Positions 27,176-35,499 of a DNA stretch of 42,112 bases are shown one piece after another. Below the pieces are notes generated by a model that worked only from the letters and a program-made list of their open reading frames with translations, ran no database searches and was not told the DNA's origin. A program made the translations under genes and the position numbers. Origin of the DNA: Lachnospiraceae bacterium (GTDB lineage Bacteria > Bacillota > Clostridia > Lachnospirales > Lachnospiraceae); NCBI GenBank assembly GCA_024699645.1, contig JAILPE010000047.1, positions 1 through 42,112 on the forward strand, in the 5' to 3' direction. The stretch's first letter is position 1. The number at the start of each line of letters is the position of its first letter.

Positions 27176-27970
27176 ATGCCTGAAAACATTGTTGAAATAC
27201 AGGAAAAACCGAAGAAGAAAAAGCCCAAGAAGAAAGTGATCGAAGTAACGGGTCTCGGCGTGAAGTTCAATATGGCCGAGCAGAAGGTTGATTCACTCAA
27301 GGAGTATTTTATAAGGCTTGTTCATCGAAAGCTCAAATACAAGGAATTTTGGGCGCTTAAGGATGTTTCGTTTACGATCCGAAAGGGAGACCGTGTCGGA
27401 ATACTCGGACTCAACGGCGCGGGAAAAAGTACACTGCTTAAAGTTATAGCGGGGGTCCTCAAAGCCACCGAAGGAACGGTTACGGTAAAGGAGAGCGTGG
27501 TTCCGCTACTCGAGCTCGGAGCGGGATTCGACAAAGATTATACCGGTGCGGAAAATATATACCTCTACGGAAGCATGCTTGGATACAAAAGGGAATTTAT
27601 CAATGAAAAATTTGATGAGATAGTTGAGTTTTCGGAACTCGGCGACTTTATCAATGTACCCGTTAAAAACTATTCTTCGGGAATGAGAGCGAGACTCGGG
27701 TTTTCGATAGCAACCATAGTCGATCCGCAGATTCTCATACTCGACGAGGTGCTTTCAGTCGGAGATGCAAAATTTAAAAAGAAAAGCGCGAACAAACTCA
27801 AAAAGATGATGAAGGACGGTGTTACCGTCCTGCTCGTATCACATCAGAGTGAACAGGTCAGACAGATATGCAATAAGGCGATCATCCTTGATCACGGAAG
27901 ACTCGTTGATTCCGGAAAGGCCGAGGAGGTCTGCGACAGGTACGAGGAGAGCTATATCAACAAAAAATAG
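27176..27970 (+). CDS. Polysaccharide/teichoic acid ABC exporter ATPase (TagH/Wzt family)
   Basis: The 264-residue ATPase has Walker A GLNGAGKST, signature YSSGMRARLGFS, Walker B ILILDE and the late switch histidine in LLVSHQ. A lysine-rich N-terminal leader (KPKKKKPKKK) precedes the core. The C-terminal carbohydrate-binding domain found in some Wzt proteins, and the long extracellular part of Bacillus TagH, are both absent. It therefore resembles the short class whose substrate length is not sensed by the ATPase (inference). A gaaaggac ribosome binding site precedes ATG 27176, and it pairs with the permease 47 bases upstream. Confidence 0.93.
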   Translation: MPENIVEIQEKPKKKKPKKKVIEVTGLGVKFNMAEQKVDSLKEYFIRLVHRKLKYKEFWALKDVSFTIRKGDRVGILGLNGAGKSTLLKVIAGVLKATEGTVTVKESVVPLLELGAGFDKDYTGAENIYLYGSMLGYKREFINEKFDEIVEFSELGDFINVPVKNYSSGMRARLGFSIATIVDPQILILDEVLSVGDAKFKKKSANKLKKMMKDGVTVLLVSHQSEQVRQICNKAIILDHGRLVDSGKAEEVCDRYEESYINKK

Positions 27971-27990
27971 ATTTAAATGCGGGGAACGAG

Positions 27991-30081
27991 ATGAAGCTGA
28001 GCATTATCATACCTTACTATAGGGGTGAACAATATCTTCGTGACTGCCTTGCGGGAATAAGAGAAGGCGGATACGAGGATGTTGAAGTGATAGTATGTGA
28101 TGACGATCCCATGGACCCGTTGGGAACGGCCGCATCAAGAAACAGGGGACTTGAACGCTGCAGCGGCGATCTTGTCCTGTTCCTTGACAGCGACGATTAT
28201 TTCCTGCCGGGGGATATCGGACGTGCTGTAAATAGCGCCGAAAGGTTTCCCGATTCTGTTATTGTTCTTAATCTGCGCGGTACGTTTTACTGCAGAGACG
28301 CAGTTATTGAAAAAAGAGTACCCGAGTCTTATTTCGATATGGAAATTCCGATGGCGATGAGGGCTGTCGGGCTTATCATTCCCCGAAAGCTTATATCGCA
28401 AAAACGTTTTCCTGAACGATTCAGGTACTACAGTGAGCTTACGTTTATGACCGAACTCTCGGAAGCTGCGGAATTTGTCAGGGTAAGCGACATATCATAT
28501 TACAAAAGAATCCACAATGATCCCATAAACTGTCCTTCGCTCAGCCAGGAAGAAAGTCCGGTAAGGATCGGGCAGTTCTGCTCTTCTTTTTACGATGCGA
28601 ATAAGCTCGGTAAAAAAGCAGGCTTACAGAACCTTGCCCTCTGTGCCGGTTATTTCTTCGAAAAATGTCTGACCGGAGATAACGGACCAAAGGGACTCGG
28701 ACGGAGCGAACGCCTGAAGAGGGATGACTGTGCGGCAGTACAAAAGGCGCTTGAAGGCATAGACATAGGCGTTATAAAAAATATGCCCGACAAGGGACAA
28801 AAAAAGATCATTGAGGCGCTCCGAAACGGAGACATGGGCAAAGCTCAAAAGATCGCAAACCGGATAGTTTTCAAAAAGAAAAAGAAGGGGCTTTTCGGAT
28901 CAAAGGACCAGTGGAGACTTCTCTTTTACAGGAAGCTCGCTCTTAGGATGCGTGTCAGAAAAGACATGATCTTTTTTGAGAGCTTTAACGGTGATCTGTA
29001 CGGTGACAGTCCGCGTTATATCTATGAAAAATACATCGAAAACGCTTATGACCGCAAGTTCGTCTGGAGTATAAAAAAGAAAGGCAGGAAAGCTATTCCG
29101 GGATCGCACAGGTGTGTGAAGCCGGGCACGCTCCGGTATATGTTTGCGCTTGCACGGGCGGGGATACTTGTGAGCAATATGCGTCAGCCGTCGTGGTATG
29201 TAAAGCGAAGCGGGCAGTTCTTTTTTGAAACATGGCACGGGACACCGCTTAAGAGACTTGTTTTTGATATGGAAGAGGTTTATACGGCGAGTCCCGGATA
29301 CAAAAAAATATTCTACGATCAGTCGAGAAAATGGGATTATCTGCTTTCGGGCAACACATACTCGACCGACATTTTTGAACATGCTTTTATGATGCCGAAA
29401 GAACGTATAGTGCAGCTCGGTTACCCGCGCAACGACAGGCTGAAAGCTTCGGCTGATGAGAGCGTAAAGCGCAACCTCAGGGAGAAGCTTGGACTTCCCG
29501 CGGACAAAAAGATAATACTTTATGCACCGACGTGGCGCGACAACAAGTTCAGGGGCAGCGGAGACTACGAGATGAAGCTTCCGTTCGACAAGGATTTCAT
29601 AAAAAAGGTCCCCGATTGTTTCTTTATGCTGCGGATGCACTATTTTGTGTCGGAGACCGACGGTGTCGGCGGGGTGTTCGGCGATAATGCCGTTGATATG
29701 AGCGGTTACGACGATATAAACGACCTTTATCTGGCGAGCGATATGCTCATCACCGATTATTCGTCCGTTTTCTTTGATTACGCGCTGCTTGAAAGACCTA
29801 TCATTTTTTATGCATATGATGAAGATGAATATAAGGGAGAGCTCAGGGGCCTCTACTTCGATATGGAGAGCTATTGCCCCGGGCCTGTTGTGAGAACACA
29901 GGATGAGCTTGCCGGAGCATTAAACATGGACCCGGATCGATTCGGGCCTTACCTTGAGCGTTATAAAGCCACCGGAGACTTCTTCACAGGTCCGGATGAT
30001 GCAAAGGCATCGCAGAGAGCGGTGGAATTTATAGAGGAAAAGTACGGGAGCGTTGCATCTGAGGAGAAGCGTTATGATTAA
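27991..30081 (+). CDS. GT2 glycosyltransferase-CDP-glycerol glycerophosphotransferase fusion, compact form
   Basis: A 696-residue bifunctional transferase. The N-terminal GT-A domain starts LSIIIPYYRGEQYL and has its DxD site in FLDSDDYFL near residue 70; it is uninterrupted, unlike the paralogue at 14331-17075. The TagF-like half begins at about residue 325 and carries ETWHGTPLKR, LGYPRND, LYAPTWRDN and ITDYSSVFFDY. It should elongate or prime a polyol-phosphate polymer exported by the adjacent TagGH pair. The ribosome binding site is weak (gggga). The end overlaps the next tagF-like gene by eight bases, indicating coupling. Confidence 0.92.
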   Translation: MKLSIIIPYYRGEQYLRDCLAGIREGGYEDVEVIVCDDDPMDPLGTAASRNRGLERCSGDLVLFLDSDDYFLPGDIGRAVNSAERFPDSVIVLNLRGTFYCRDAVIEKRVPESYFDMEIPMAMRAVGLIIPRKLISQKRFPERFRYYSELTFMTELSEAAEFVRVSDISYYKRIHNDPINCPSLSQEESPVRIGQFCSSFYDANKLGKKAGLQNLALCAGYFFEKCLTGDNGPKGLGRSERLKRDDCAAVQKALEGIDIGVIKNMPDKGQKKIIEALRNGDMGKAQKIANRIVFKKKKKGLFGSKDQWRLLFYRKLALRMRVRKDMIFFESFNGDLYGDSPRYIYEKYIENAYDRKFVWSIKKKGRKAIPGSHRCVKPGTLRYMFALARAGILVSNMRQPSWYVKRSGQFFFETWHGTPLKRLVFDMEEVYTASPGYKKIFYDQSRKWDYLLSGNTYSTDIFEHAFMMPKERIVQLGYPRNDRLKASADESVKRNLREKLGLPADKKIILYAPTWRDNKFRGSGDYEMKLPFDKDFIKKVPDCFFMLRMHYFVSETDGVGGVFGDNAVDMSGYDDINDLYLASDMLITDYSSVFFDYALLERPIIFYAYDEDEYKGELRGLYFDMESYCPGPVVRTQDELAGALNMDPDRFGPYLERYKATGDFFTGPDDAKASQRAVEFIEEKYGSVASEEKRYD

Positions 30082-31384
30082 GAAAATTGTGAAAGGTCTG
30101 GCAGTGACGGCATACAGGTGCCTGACGCATCTGATCCCGACAAAAAAAGGACTTGTCGTATTTGACAGCTTTATGGGAAAAAGCTACTCGGGATCTGTAC
30201 GTGCCATCTATGAGCGGATGGAAAAACACCGCGGATCGTTTAGCTTCGAACCTGTGTGGGTCTTTACTCGGGAGGCTTTACGCAAAGGACTTGCGGCATC
30301 GCCCGATTGCAGGATTGTAACATACGGCACTTTTTCGTATTATATTCTTATGTCGCGCGCTTCGGTATGGGTGTTTGACACCCGCCATGAGGGATATCTT
30401 GTGAAGAAAAGGAGTCAGCGTTATGTGCAGACATGGCATGGCACTCCTCTTAAGAAGCTCGGCGCCGATATAGATACTTTTTCTATGAAGGCTGAAAACG
30501 CCGACGATGAAAAGTACAGGGAAAAGGCTCTCTTAAAGTATAAAGACAAGGTGGCACAGGAGAGTGCGAAATGGGATGTGCTTTTGAGCGCTTCGCCGTT
30601 CACCACGAAAGTTTTCAGAAGCTGTTTCTCTTACAAAGGTGAAATACTTGAGTGCGGGTATCCCAGAAACGACGTGCTCTTTCAGATCAACAATGCGGGC
30701 GCTTCCGCCGCCGGCGACACCGTGGAACCCGAGGATACCAAAGACAGAGAACCCGAGGATACCAAAGACAGAGAGCCCGCGGATACCAAAGACAGAGAGC
30801 CCGGCAAAAAGAAAAACATATTATATGCTCCGACCTGGCGTGATGATGTATACAGCGGCGAGGGATGGTGGTACGGATATGAGCCTTCGCTTGATATAGA
30901 AGCACTTGAAAAGGCACTTGGTGGCGAGTGGACACTCACGGTAAAGCTCCACTATCTCGTGAAAAGTGATGCCGACGCATTCCCGAAGAGTGCGATCGAG
31001 AGTGGATTTTTGCGTATCGCACGAAGCAGCGAAGATATGGCCGGACTTTTAAAAGAAGCGGATGTGCTGATCACGGACTACTCGTCCGTAATGTTTGATT
31101 ATGCGTTGCTTGAGAGGCCGATGTTCTTTTACGCCTACGACCTTGAACGCTACAGAGACAAACTCCGCGGATGGTATTTCGATTTTGAACAGGAAGCACC
31201 CGGACCGATATCGCGCGATACCGATTCGCTGATAAAGGATATCGTGTCACTCGGAACCGATCGGGAGCTGACCGAAAAATGGCAGGACAAGAGAAAAGCG
31301 TTCAGGGATAAATTCGCATCATTTGAAGACGGTCACGCTTCGGAATGTGTCGCGAAAAAGATAGAAAACTTTATTACCGGTTAA
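30074..31384 (+). CDS. CDP-glycerol glycerophosphotransferase (TagF/TagB family)
   Basis: A 436-residue single-domain polyol-phosphate transferase. Family motifs are QTWHGTPLKKL, CGYPRND, LYAPTWRDD and ITDYSSVMFDY. ATG 30074 is preferred to the upstream in-frame codon because gaggag lies about ten bases before it, giving an eight-base overlap with the preceding gene. Between the GYPRND and APTWR motifs the linker is expanded by three copies of an eight-residue repeat (EPEDTKDR, coded at 30725-30796). There is no obvious transmembrane segment; like TagF it probably binds the membrane through basic surface residues, several of which lie near the N-terminus. Confidence 0.92.
   Translation: MIKKIVKGLAVTAYRCLTHLIPTKKGLVVFDSFMGKSYSGSVRAIYERMEKHRGSFSFEPVWVFTREALRKGLAASPDCRIVTYGTFSYYILMSRASVWVFDTRHEGYLVKKRSQRYVQTWHGTPLKKLGADIDTFSMKAENADDEKYREKALLKYKDKVAQESAKWDVLLSASPFTTKVFRSCFSYKGEILECGYPRNDVLFQINNAGASAAGDTVEPEDTKDREPEDTKDREPADTKDREPGKKKNILYAPTWRDDVYSGEGWWYGYEPSLDIEALEKALGGEWTLTVKLHYLVKSDADAFPKSAIESGFLRIARSSEDMAGLLKEADVLITDYSSVMFDYALLERPMFFYAYDLERYRDKLRGWYFDFEQEAPGPISRDTDSLIKDIVSLGTDRELTEKWQDKRKAFRDKFASFEDGHASECVAKKIENFITG
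30725..30802. repeat. 24-bp in-frame tandem repeat in a tagF-like gene
   Basis: Three units of 24 bases (30725, 30749, 30773) plus six bases of a fourth encode EPEDTKDR or EPADTKDR. The first two units are identical. The period keeps the reading frame, so copy number could change without breaking the gene. Confidence 0.95.
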
Positions 31385-31411
31385 TCAGACCGGAAAAGGA
31401 GTAAGTTTTAT

Positions 31412-32614
31412 ATGAAGGAAGCATTTGTACGTGAATTAAAGCGGAAGACACTTTCGCTCATGCATAACGCGCAGTATCTTGTGGGGCGCCGCAGGATGGA
31501 AGCCGTTTTTGACGGCTATGACGCATCTACGGTTGAAAATCCTCCCATGAAAGGAACTGATACGATCGCATTTGTGATAACCAGGATGGTCCGTTTTCAC
31601 GGAGGGGAGACATCGATACTCAGACTCGGAACAAGACTTGCTCAAAAAGGTATGAAGGTTTTGTATCTGGTATACAAAAAGCAGAGCGTTGAGGAAATGA
31701 AGCTCTGCGCGAAGGCAAATCTCGAAAACTACGAGGGAAGTTTCGCTCCCTTTGATGCCTATGTCTCGGGGATCGGAAAGAAGTATGTTATGCCCGATGT
31801 CGTAGTTGCGACTTCATGGGATACCGTGTCGTACGCAAAGAAGCTTGACACATACAGAATGTATTTTGTTCAGGATTATGAACCGTATTTTTACAGGTTT
31901 GGGGAAGAGTTCCTCATGAGCCGCAGTACATACGGTCAGGGTCTTCACATGGTCAGTCTCGGGGCGTGGAACAGGGAGATGATCGAAAAAGAGGCGCATC
32001 CCGTTTCACCGATTGATGAGATCTCATTCCCCTACGAAGCACGTGAATATCCTGTTACAGAGAGAGATTATGACGCTTATGCGGATAAAAAAACAATAAC
32101 GATTGCCGTCTATGTGAAATACTACGGGAAGAGACTTCCGAATCTTATCCCGTATATACTCACCAATACGGCACATGAGCTGGCTCGTAAGGGAATAATG
32201 CTTGATGTGAGATATTTCGGGGAAGCCGGGACATACCGGATACCCGGAGGAAAAAACCTCGGACAGCTCACCCATGAAGGATTGGCGCGCCTTTATGCCG
32301 AAGCCGATTTCGGAATGGTAGCGTCCATGAGCAATATTTCGCTTGTTCCTTATGAGATGCATGCGACAGGGCTTCCTCTCATAGAGTTCAGGGAGGGAAC
32401 GTATCCGTTCTTCTTCCCGGACGATACGGCACTGCTTGCTTCAATAAATGACAGAGATATTGCGGCAATGCTTTTGGAAGCGATCAAGGATCCGGCAAGG
32501 ATCAAAGAAAGAAACGAGAAAGCACGCAAACATATGCAGGGGCTTTCGTGGGAAAGGACCGGTGACGAATTCTATGAGATCATTCATAAAGCGTATAATG
32601 CCGGAAAAGCTTAA
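31412..32614 (+). CDS. Family 4-like glycosyltransferase (WsaF/rhamnosyltransferase-like)
   Basis: The 400-residue protein has a GT-B layout. The N-terminal half contains RFHGGETSILRLGTRLA and the YFVQDYEPYFY motif known from WsaF-type rhamnosyltransferases. The C-terminal half has an ADFGMVASMSNISLVPYEMHATGLPLIE segment, shared with GT4 enzymes, that would bind the nucleotide-sugar. The donor sugar is uncertain; rhamnose is suggested only by family resemblance. A ggag site precedes ATG 31412. Its end overlaps the next transferase gene by 41 bases. It probably adds a sugar to the polymer built by the neighbouring TagF-type enzymes. Confidence 0.85.
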   Translation: MKEAFVRELKRKTLSLMHNAQYLVGRRRMEAVFDGYDASTVENPPMKGTDTIAFVITRMVRFHGGETSILRLGTRLAQKGMKVLYLVYKKQSVEEMKLCAKANLENYEGSFAPFDAYVSGIGKKYVMPDVVVATSWDTVSYAKKLDTYRMYFVQDYEPYFYRFGEEFLMSRSTYGQGLHMVSLGAWNREMIEKEAHPVSPIDEISFPYEAREYPVTERDYDAYADKKTITIAVYVKYYGKRLPNLIPYILTNTAHELARKGIMLDVRYFGEAGTYRIPGGKNLGQLTHEGLARLYAEADFGMVASMSNISLVPYEMHATGLPLIEFREGTYPFFFPDDTALLASINDRDIAAMLLEAIKDPARIKERNEKARKHMQGLSWERTGDEFYEIIHKAYNAGKA

Positions 32615-33908
32615 AGAGATCTACAGGAAGTTGCGCGGCAGGATCCTCGGATGCTGCTTTACCCTGTTCGGACATTTACCGATAAAACAAAAACGTGTTG
32701 TTTTTGAAAATGTATGGGGATACGGTGACAATCCGAAAAGTATCGCACTTGCTCTCCGAAGGCTTGACCGAGGGCTTGAAATCGTTTTTATAGCGGGGGG
32801 AAAGAAAAAACTCCTTTACGGCGATACCTCCGACCCGAAAAACGGGAACCGGGCAATCAAAGCTCTGAAAGATATAAAGTTTGTTTCGGCCGGAAGTATA
32901 CGTGCAGTATATTATCTTGCAACGGCGAGAGTCTGGGTGGACTGCAATCATAAGCCTTACTATGTCAGAAAAAGATCCGGGCAGTTCTATATGCAGACCT
33001 GGCACGGAAGCCTTCCCCTCAAAAGGATCGAAGCAGATGCGAGCGGACTCTCGGAAGAGTATCTTGAGGAAGCTTCCTATGATACGGGCCTTGCCGATGT
33101 ATTTCTTTCGAACAGCGAGTTCTGCAATGATGTATATAGACATGCATTCGGCTATAAAGGAAGGATCGCCGTTACGGGATCGCCGCGTCTTGACCGTATG
33201 CTTAGAAAAAGCAGGCATAGGCGTCAAAATGAAGTGTATAAAGAAGCGGACAATCGGAAATCTGCGGGGGAAGACCGGAGAACGGGAGCGGACAATTGGA
33301 AATCTGCGGAAGAAGAACGCAGAACGAAGATACTCAAACGGATCGGGATCGACCCCGGAAAGGGAGTCGTTCTGTATGCTCCGACATTCAGAGGAGGAGG
33401 AGAAGATGCCGGGCCGCTCGGTGCGTTTGACGGTAAAGAGGTTGTCCGCGCTCTCGGAGAAAGATTCGGTAAAGATTTTGTGCTCTGCGTAAAATTACAC
33501 CCGCTTGCGATCTCACACGGATGCAACGCGGGTGGTATGGGCGTCGATATAAAAGATGTTTCGTCGTATCATGACATTTACGAGCTTCTTGAAGCGGCGG
33601 ACGTGCTGATCACGGACTATTCGAATACAATGTTTGAGTTTTCCTACACCGGTAAACCTTGCTTTCTGTTTGCGCCCGACAGCGAACGTTATGCAAAAGA
33701 GAGAGGAATGTATTTTGTTTATGACAAACTTCCTTTTCCTATTGCACGGGACAGTAAGGGGCTTGCCGATGCGGTAAAGGCCTATGACAGCGAACTTTAT
33801 ACCGCGCGGGCTCAGTCGTTCTACAGAGAACTCGGAGTACGCGAGGACGGACGTGCGTCACAAAGGGCAGCCCGGATCATCATAAGCGAGATCTTCGGAC
33901 GGTCTTAA
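32574..33908 (+). CDS. CDP-glycerol glycerophosphotransferase-like protein (divergent TagF family)
   Basis: About 444 residues if it starts at ATG 32574; ATG 32598 is an alternative, and neither has a strong ribosome binding site, so translation coupled to the overlapping GT4 gene is likely. Motifs are more divergent than in the three neighbours: QTWHGSLPLKRI, GSPRLDRM, LYAPTFRGG and ITDYSNTMFEF. This suggests a different polyol donor, such as ribitol phosphate, or a priming role. As in the gene at 30074, the linker before the APTFR motif has an in-frame tandem duplication (42-base period). The stop shares four bases (TTAA) with the stop of the convergent clpX-like gene. Confidence 0.88.
   Translation: MRSFIKRIMPEKLKEIYRKLRGRILGCCFTLFGHLPIKQKRVVFENVWGYGDNPKSIALALRRLDRGLEIVFIAGGKKKLLYGDTSDPKNGNRAIKALKDIKFVSAGSIRAVYYLATARVWVDCNHKPYYVRKRSGQFYMQTWHGSLPLKRIEADASGLSEEYLEEASYDTGLADVFLSNSEFCNDVYRHAFGYKGRIAVTGSPRLDRMLRKSRHRRQNEVYKEADNRKSAGEDRRTGADNWKSAEEERRTKILKRIGIDPGKGVVLYAPTFRGGGEDAGPLGAFDGKEVVRALGERFGKDFVLCVKLHPLAISHGCNAGGMGVDIKDVSSYHDIYELLEAADVLITDYSNTMFEFSYTGKPCFLFAPDSERYAKERGMYFVYDKLPFPIARDSKGLADAVKAYDSELYTARAQSFYRELGVREDGRASQRAARIIISEIFGRS
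33246..33329. repeat. 42-bp in-frame duplication in the divergent tagF-like gene
   Basis: Units at 33246-33287 and 33288-33329 encode ADNRKSAGEDRRTG and ADNWKSAEEERRTK. The copies differ at about nine positions, so the duplication is older than that in the gene at 30074. It lies at the equivalent inter-motif position. Confidence 0.85.
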
Positions 33909-35434
33909 TTGGAATTTTCGGCAAAATTTGACGGTAATACAGGGGTGGCACCGCGGAGTTCGATCCTCGGGCCGCCTTTTGATTCTATGTAGTCACGGGT
34001 TATCGTAACCCTACCGATCGAGCGGTCTTTGGGAATCTCGTACATTATGTCGAGCATAAATTCCTCGATTATGGAACGAAGGGCTCTTGCTCCCGTTTCC
34101 TTTTCGAGGGCCTTGTCGGCTATGGCTTCAAGCGCATCGTCATCGAAGAGAAGTTCAACGCCGTCGAGTGCGAGAAGCTTCTGATACTGCTTGAGTATCG
34201 CGTTTTTGGGCTCGCTCATGATCTTGACGAGCATTGATTTGTCGAGTCCGTTTAATGTGTAAACGACGGGAAGACGACCGATAAACTCGGGGATCATACC
34301 GAATTCACGCAGATCTTCGTTTGTTACGTGCGAAAGTACATCGTCGTCATCATATTTGTCTGAGAGGACACTGTTGAATCCGATGCCGCTTCCCTTGAGG
34401 AGCCTGTTCTTTATAAGCTTGTCGAGCTCGGGGAATGCTCCTCCGCAGATAAACAGTATATTTCGGGTGTTGATATTTGTCATCGGGACCATGGCGTTTT
34501 TGCTGGTGGCACCGACGGGAACCTGAACATCCGCACCTTCGAGGATACGAAGTAAGCCCTGCTGAACGGATTCTCCGCTGACATCACGGCTTGTAGTATT
34601 CTTTTTCTTTGCTATCTTGTCGATCTCATCAATGAAAACGATACCGGTTTCGGCACGTTCAACATCATTTTCCGCAGCCATGAGAAGCTTTGAGAGAACG
34701 CTCTCAACATCGTCGCCGATATAGCCGGCCTCGGTAAGGGAGGTGGCATCGGTAATTGCGAGAGGAACATTCAGTATTCTGGCGAGTGTCTGAACAAGAT
34801 ATGTTTTTCCGCAGCCCGTAGGTCCGATCATAAGCATGTTGGATTTACCGATCTCGATATCTCCGGAGGCATCCTTTGTGACACGCTTGTAATGGTTATA
34901 AACGGCAACGGAGATGACCTTCTTCGCTTTTTCCTGGCCGATCACATATTCATCAAGGGATTCTTTGATCTTGTGAGGAGGCGGAAGCTTCCTGAAATCA
35001 AGTGTTTTGATATCCTCTTCAGTTTTTGCGGAGGCTTCGGGAGCAGGTTTCTTCTTGAGACGCTGGCTCTTCGGAATATCTCCGATATACCCGAGGTTGA
35101 ATCCGAAAGGATTTGAACCGAAGAGGTTATTGGGATTCGAATTGGGATCCTTCGAGCCCGGATCGTTCGGGAATCCGGGAATATCGCCTGTGTTCATAAG
35201 ATTGAATGTTTTTTGCATGCAATCGGCACAGACGCAGAAAGAACCCGCCATTTTAAGAAGACGTCCCGCCTGACTTTCAGGCCTTCTGCACATGTAGCAG
35301 ATGTCTTCGTATTGGTTGTTGTCGTCATTTTTGATGACATCGTTGTTTGACTTTTGATTGTCTTTCTTATCGGACGTATCGTTCTTTAATTCATCATCCA
35401 TATCATCCGTAAAGTTGTTGTCTTTATCGTCCAT
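33905..35434 (-). CDS. ClpX-like AAA+ ATPase, non-canonical
   Basis: The 509-residue protein is about 80 to 90 residues longer than usual ClpX. An acidic Asp/Asn-rich leader (1-45) precedes a four-cysteine zinc finger (Cys46, Cys49, Cys69, Cys72). An Asn/Pro/Gly-rich linker (about 80-140) leads into the AAA+ core: Walker A GPTGCGKT (204-211), pore loop GYIG (237-240), Walker B VFIDEID (266-272). The IGF loop (351-353), which docks ClpP, is kept. The RKH loop that contacts tagged substrates in canonical ClpX reads SKN (311-313), so substrate choice may differ. clpP and tig are not nearby. A caggag site precedes ATG 35434. It lies 65 bases after the sugar transferase gene on the same strand and is probably co-transcribed. 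Confidence 0.93.
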   Translation of the reverse strand: MDDKDNNFTDDMDDELKNDTSDKKDNQKSNNDVIKNDDNNQYEDICYMCRRPESQAGRLLKMAGSFCVCADCMQKTFNLMNTGDIPGFPNDPGSKDPNSNPNNLFGSNPFGFNLGYIGDIPKSQRLKKKPAPEASAKTEEDIKTLDFRKLPPPHKIKESLDEYVIGQEKAKKVISVAVYNHYKRVTKDASGDIEIGKSNMLMIGPTGCGKTYLVQTLARILNVPLAITDATSLTEAGYIGDDVESVLSKLLMAAENDVERAETGIVFIDEIDKIAKKKNTTSRDVSGESVQQGLLRILEGADVQVPVGATSKNAMVPMTNINTRNILFICGGAFPELDKLIKNRLLKGSGIGFNSVLSDKYDDDDVLSHVTNEDLREFGMIPEFIGRLPVVYTLNGLDKSMLVKIMSEPKNAILKQYQKLLALDGVELLFDDDALEAIADKALEKETGARALRSIIEEFMLDIMYEIPKDRSIGRVTITRDYIESKGGPRIELRGATPVLPSNFAENSN

Positions 35435-35499
35435 TTAGATCTCCTGTAAGTTGTTTGTATTGCCTTTTCCGCGAAAACGCTTATTACGGCTGTCTTTCA

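Noticed and set aside
33939-33955. Plus-strand ggggtggcaccgcgg matching the T-box antiterminator core
   Set aside because: It lies inside the C-terminal codons of the minus-strand clpX-like gene (RGATP). It has no stem I region before it and no amino-acid gene on the plus strand after it, so it is taken as a coincidence of coding sequence.
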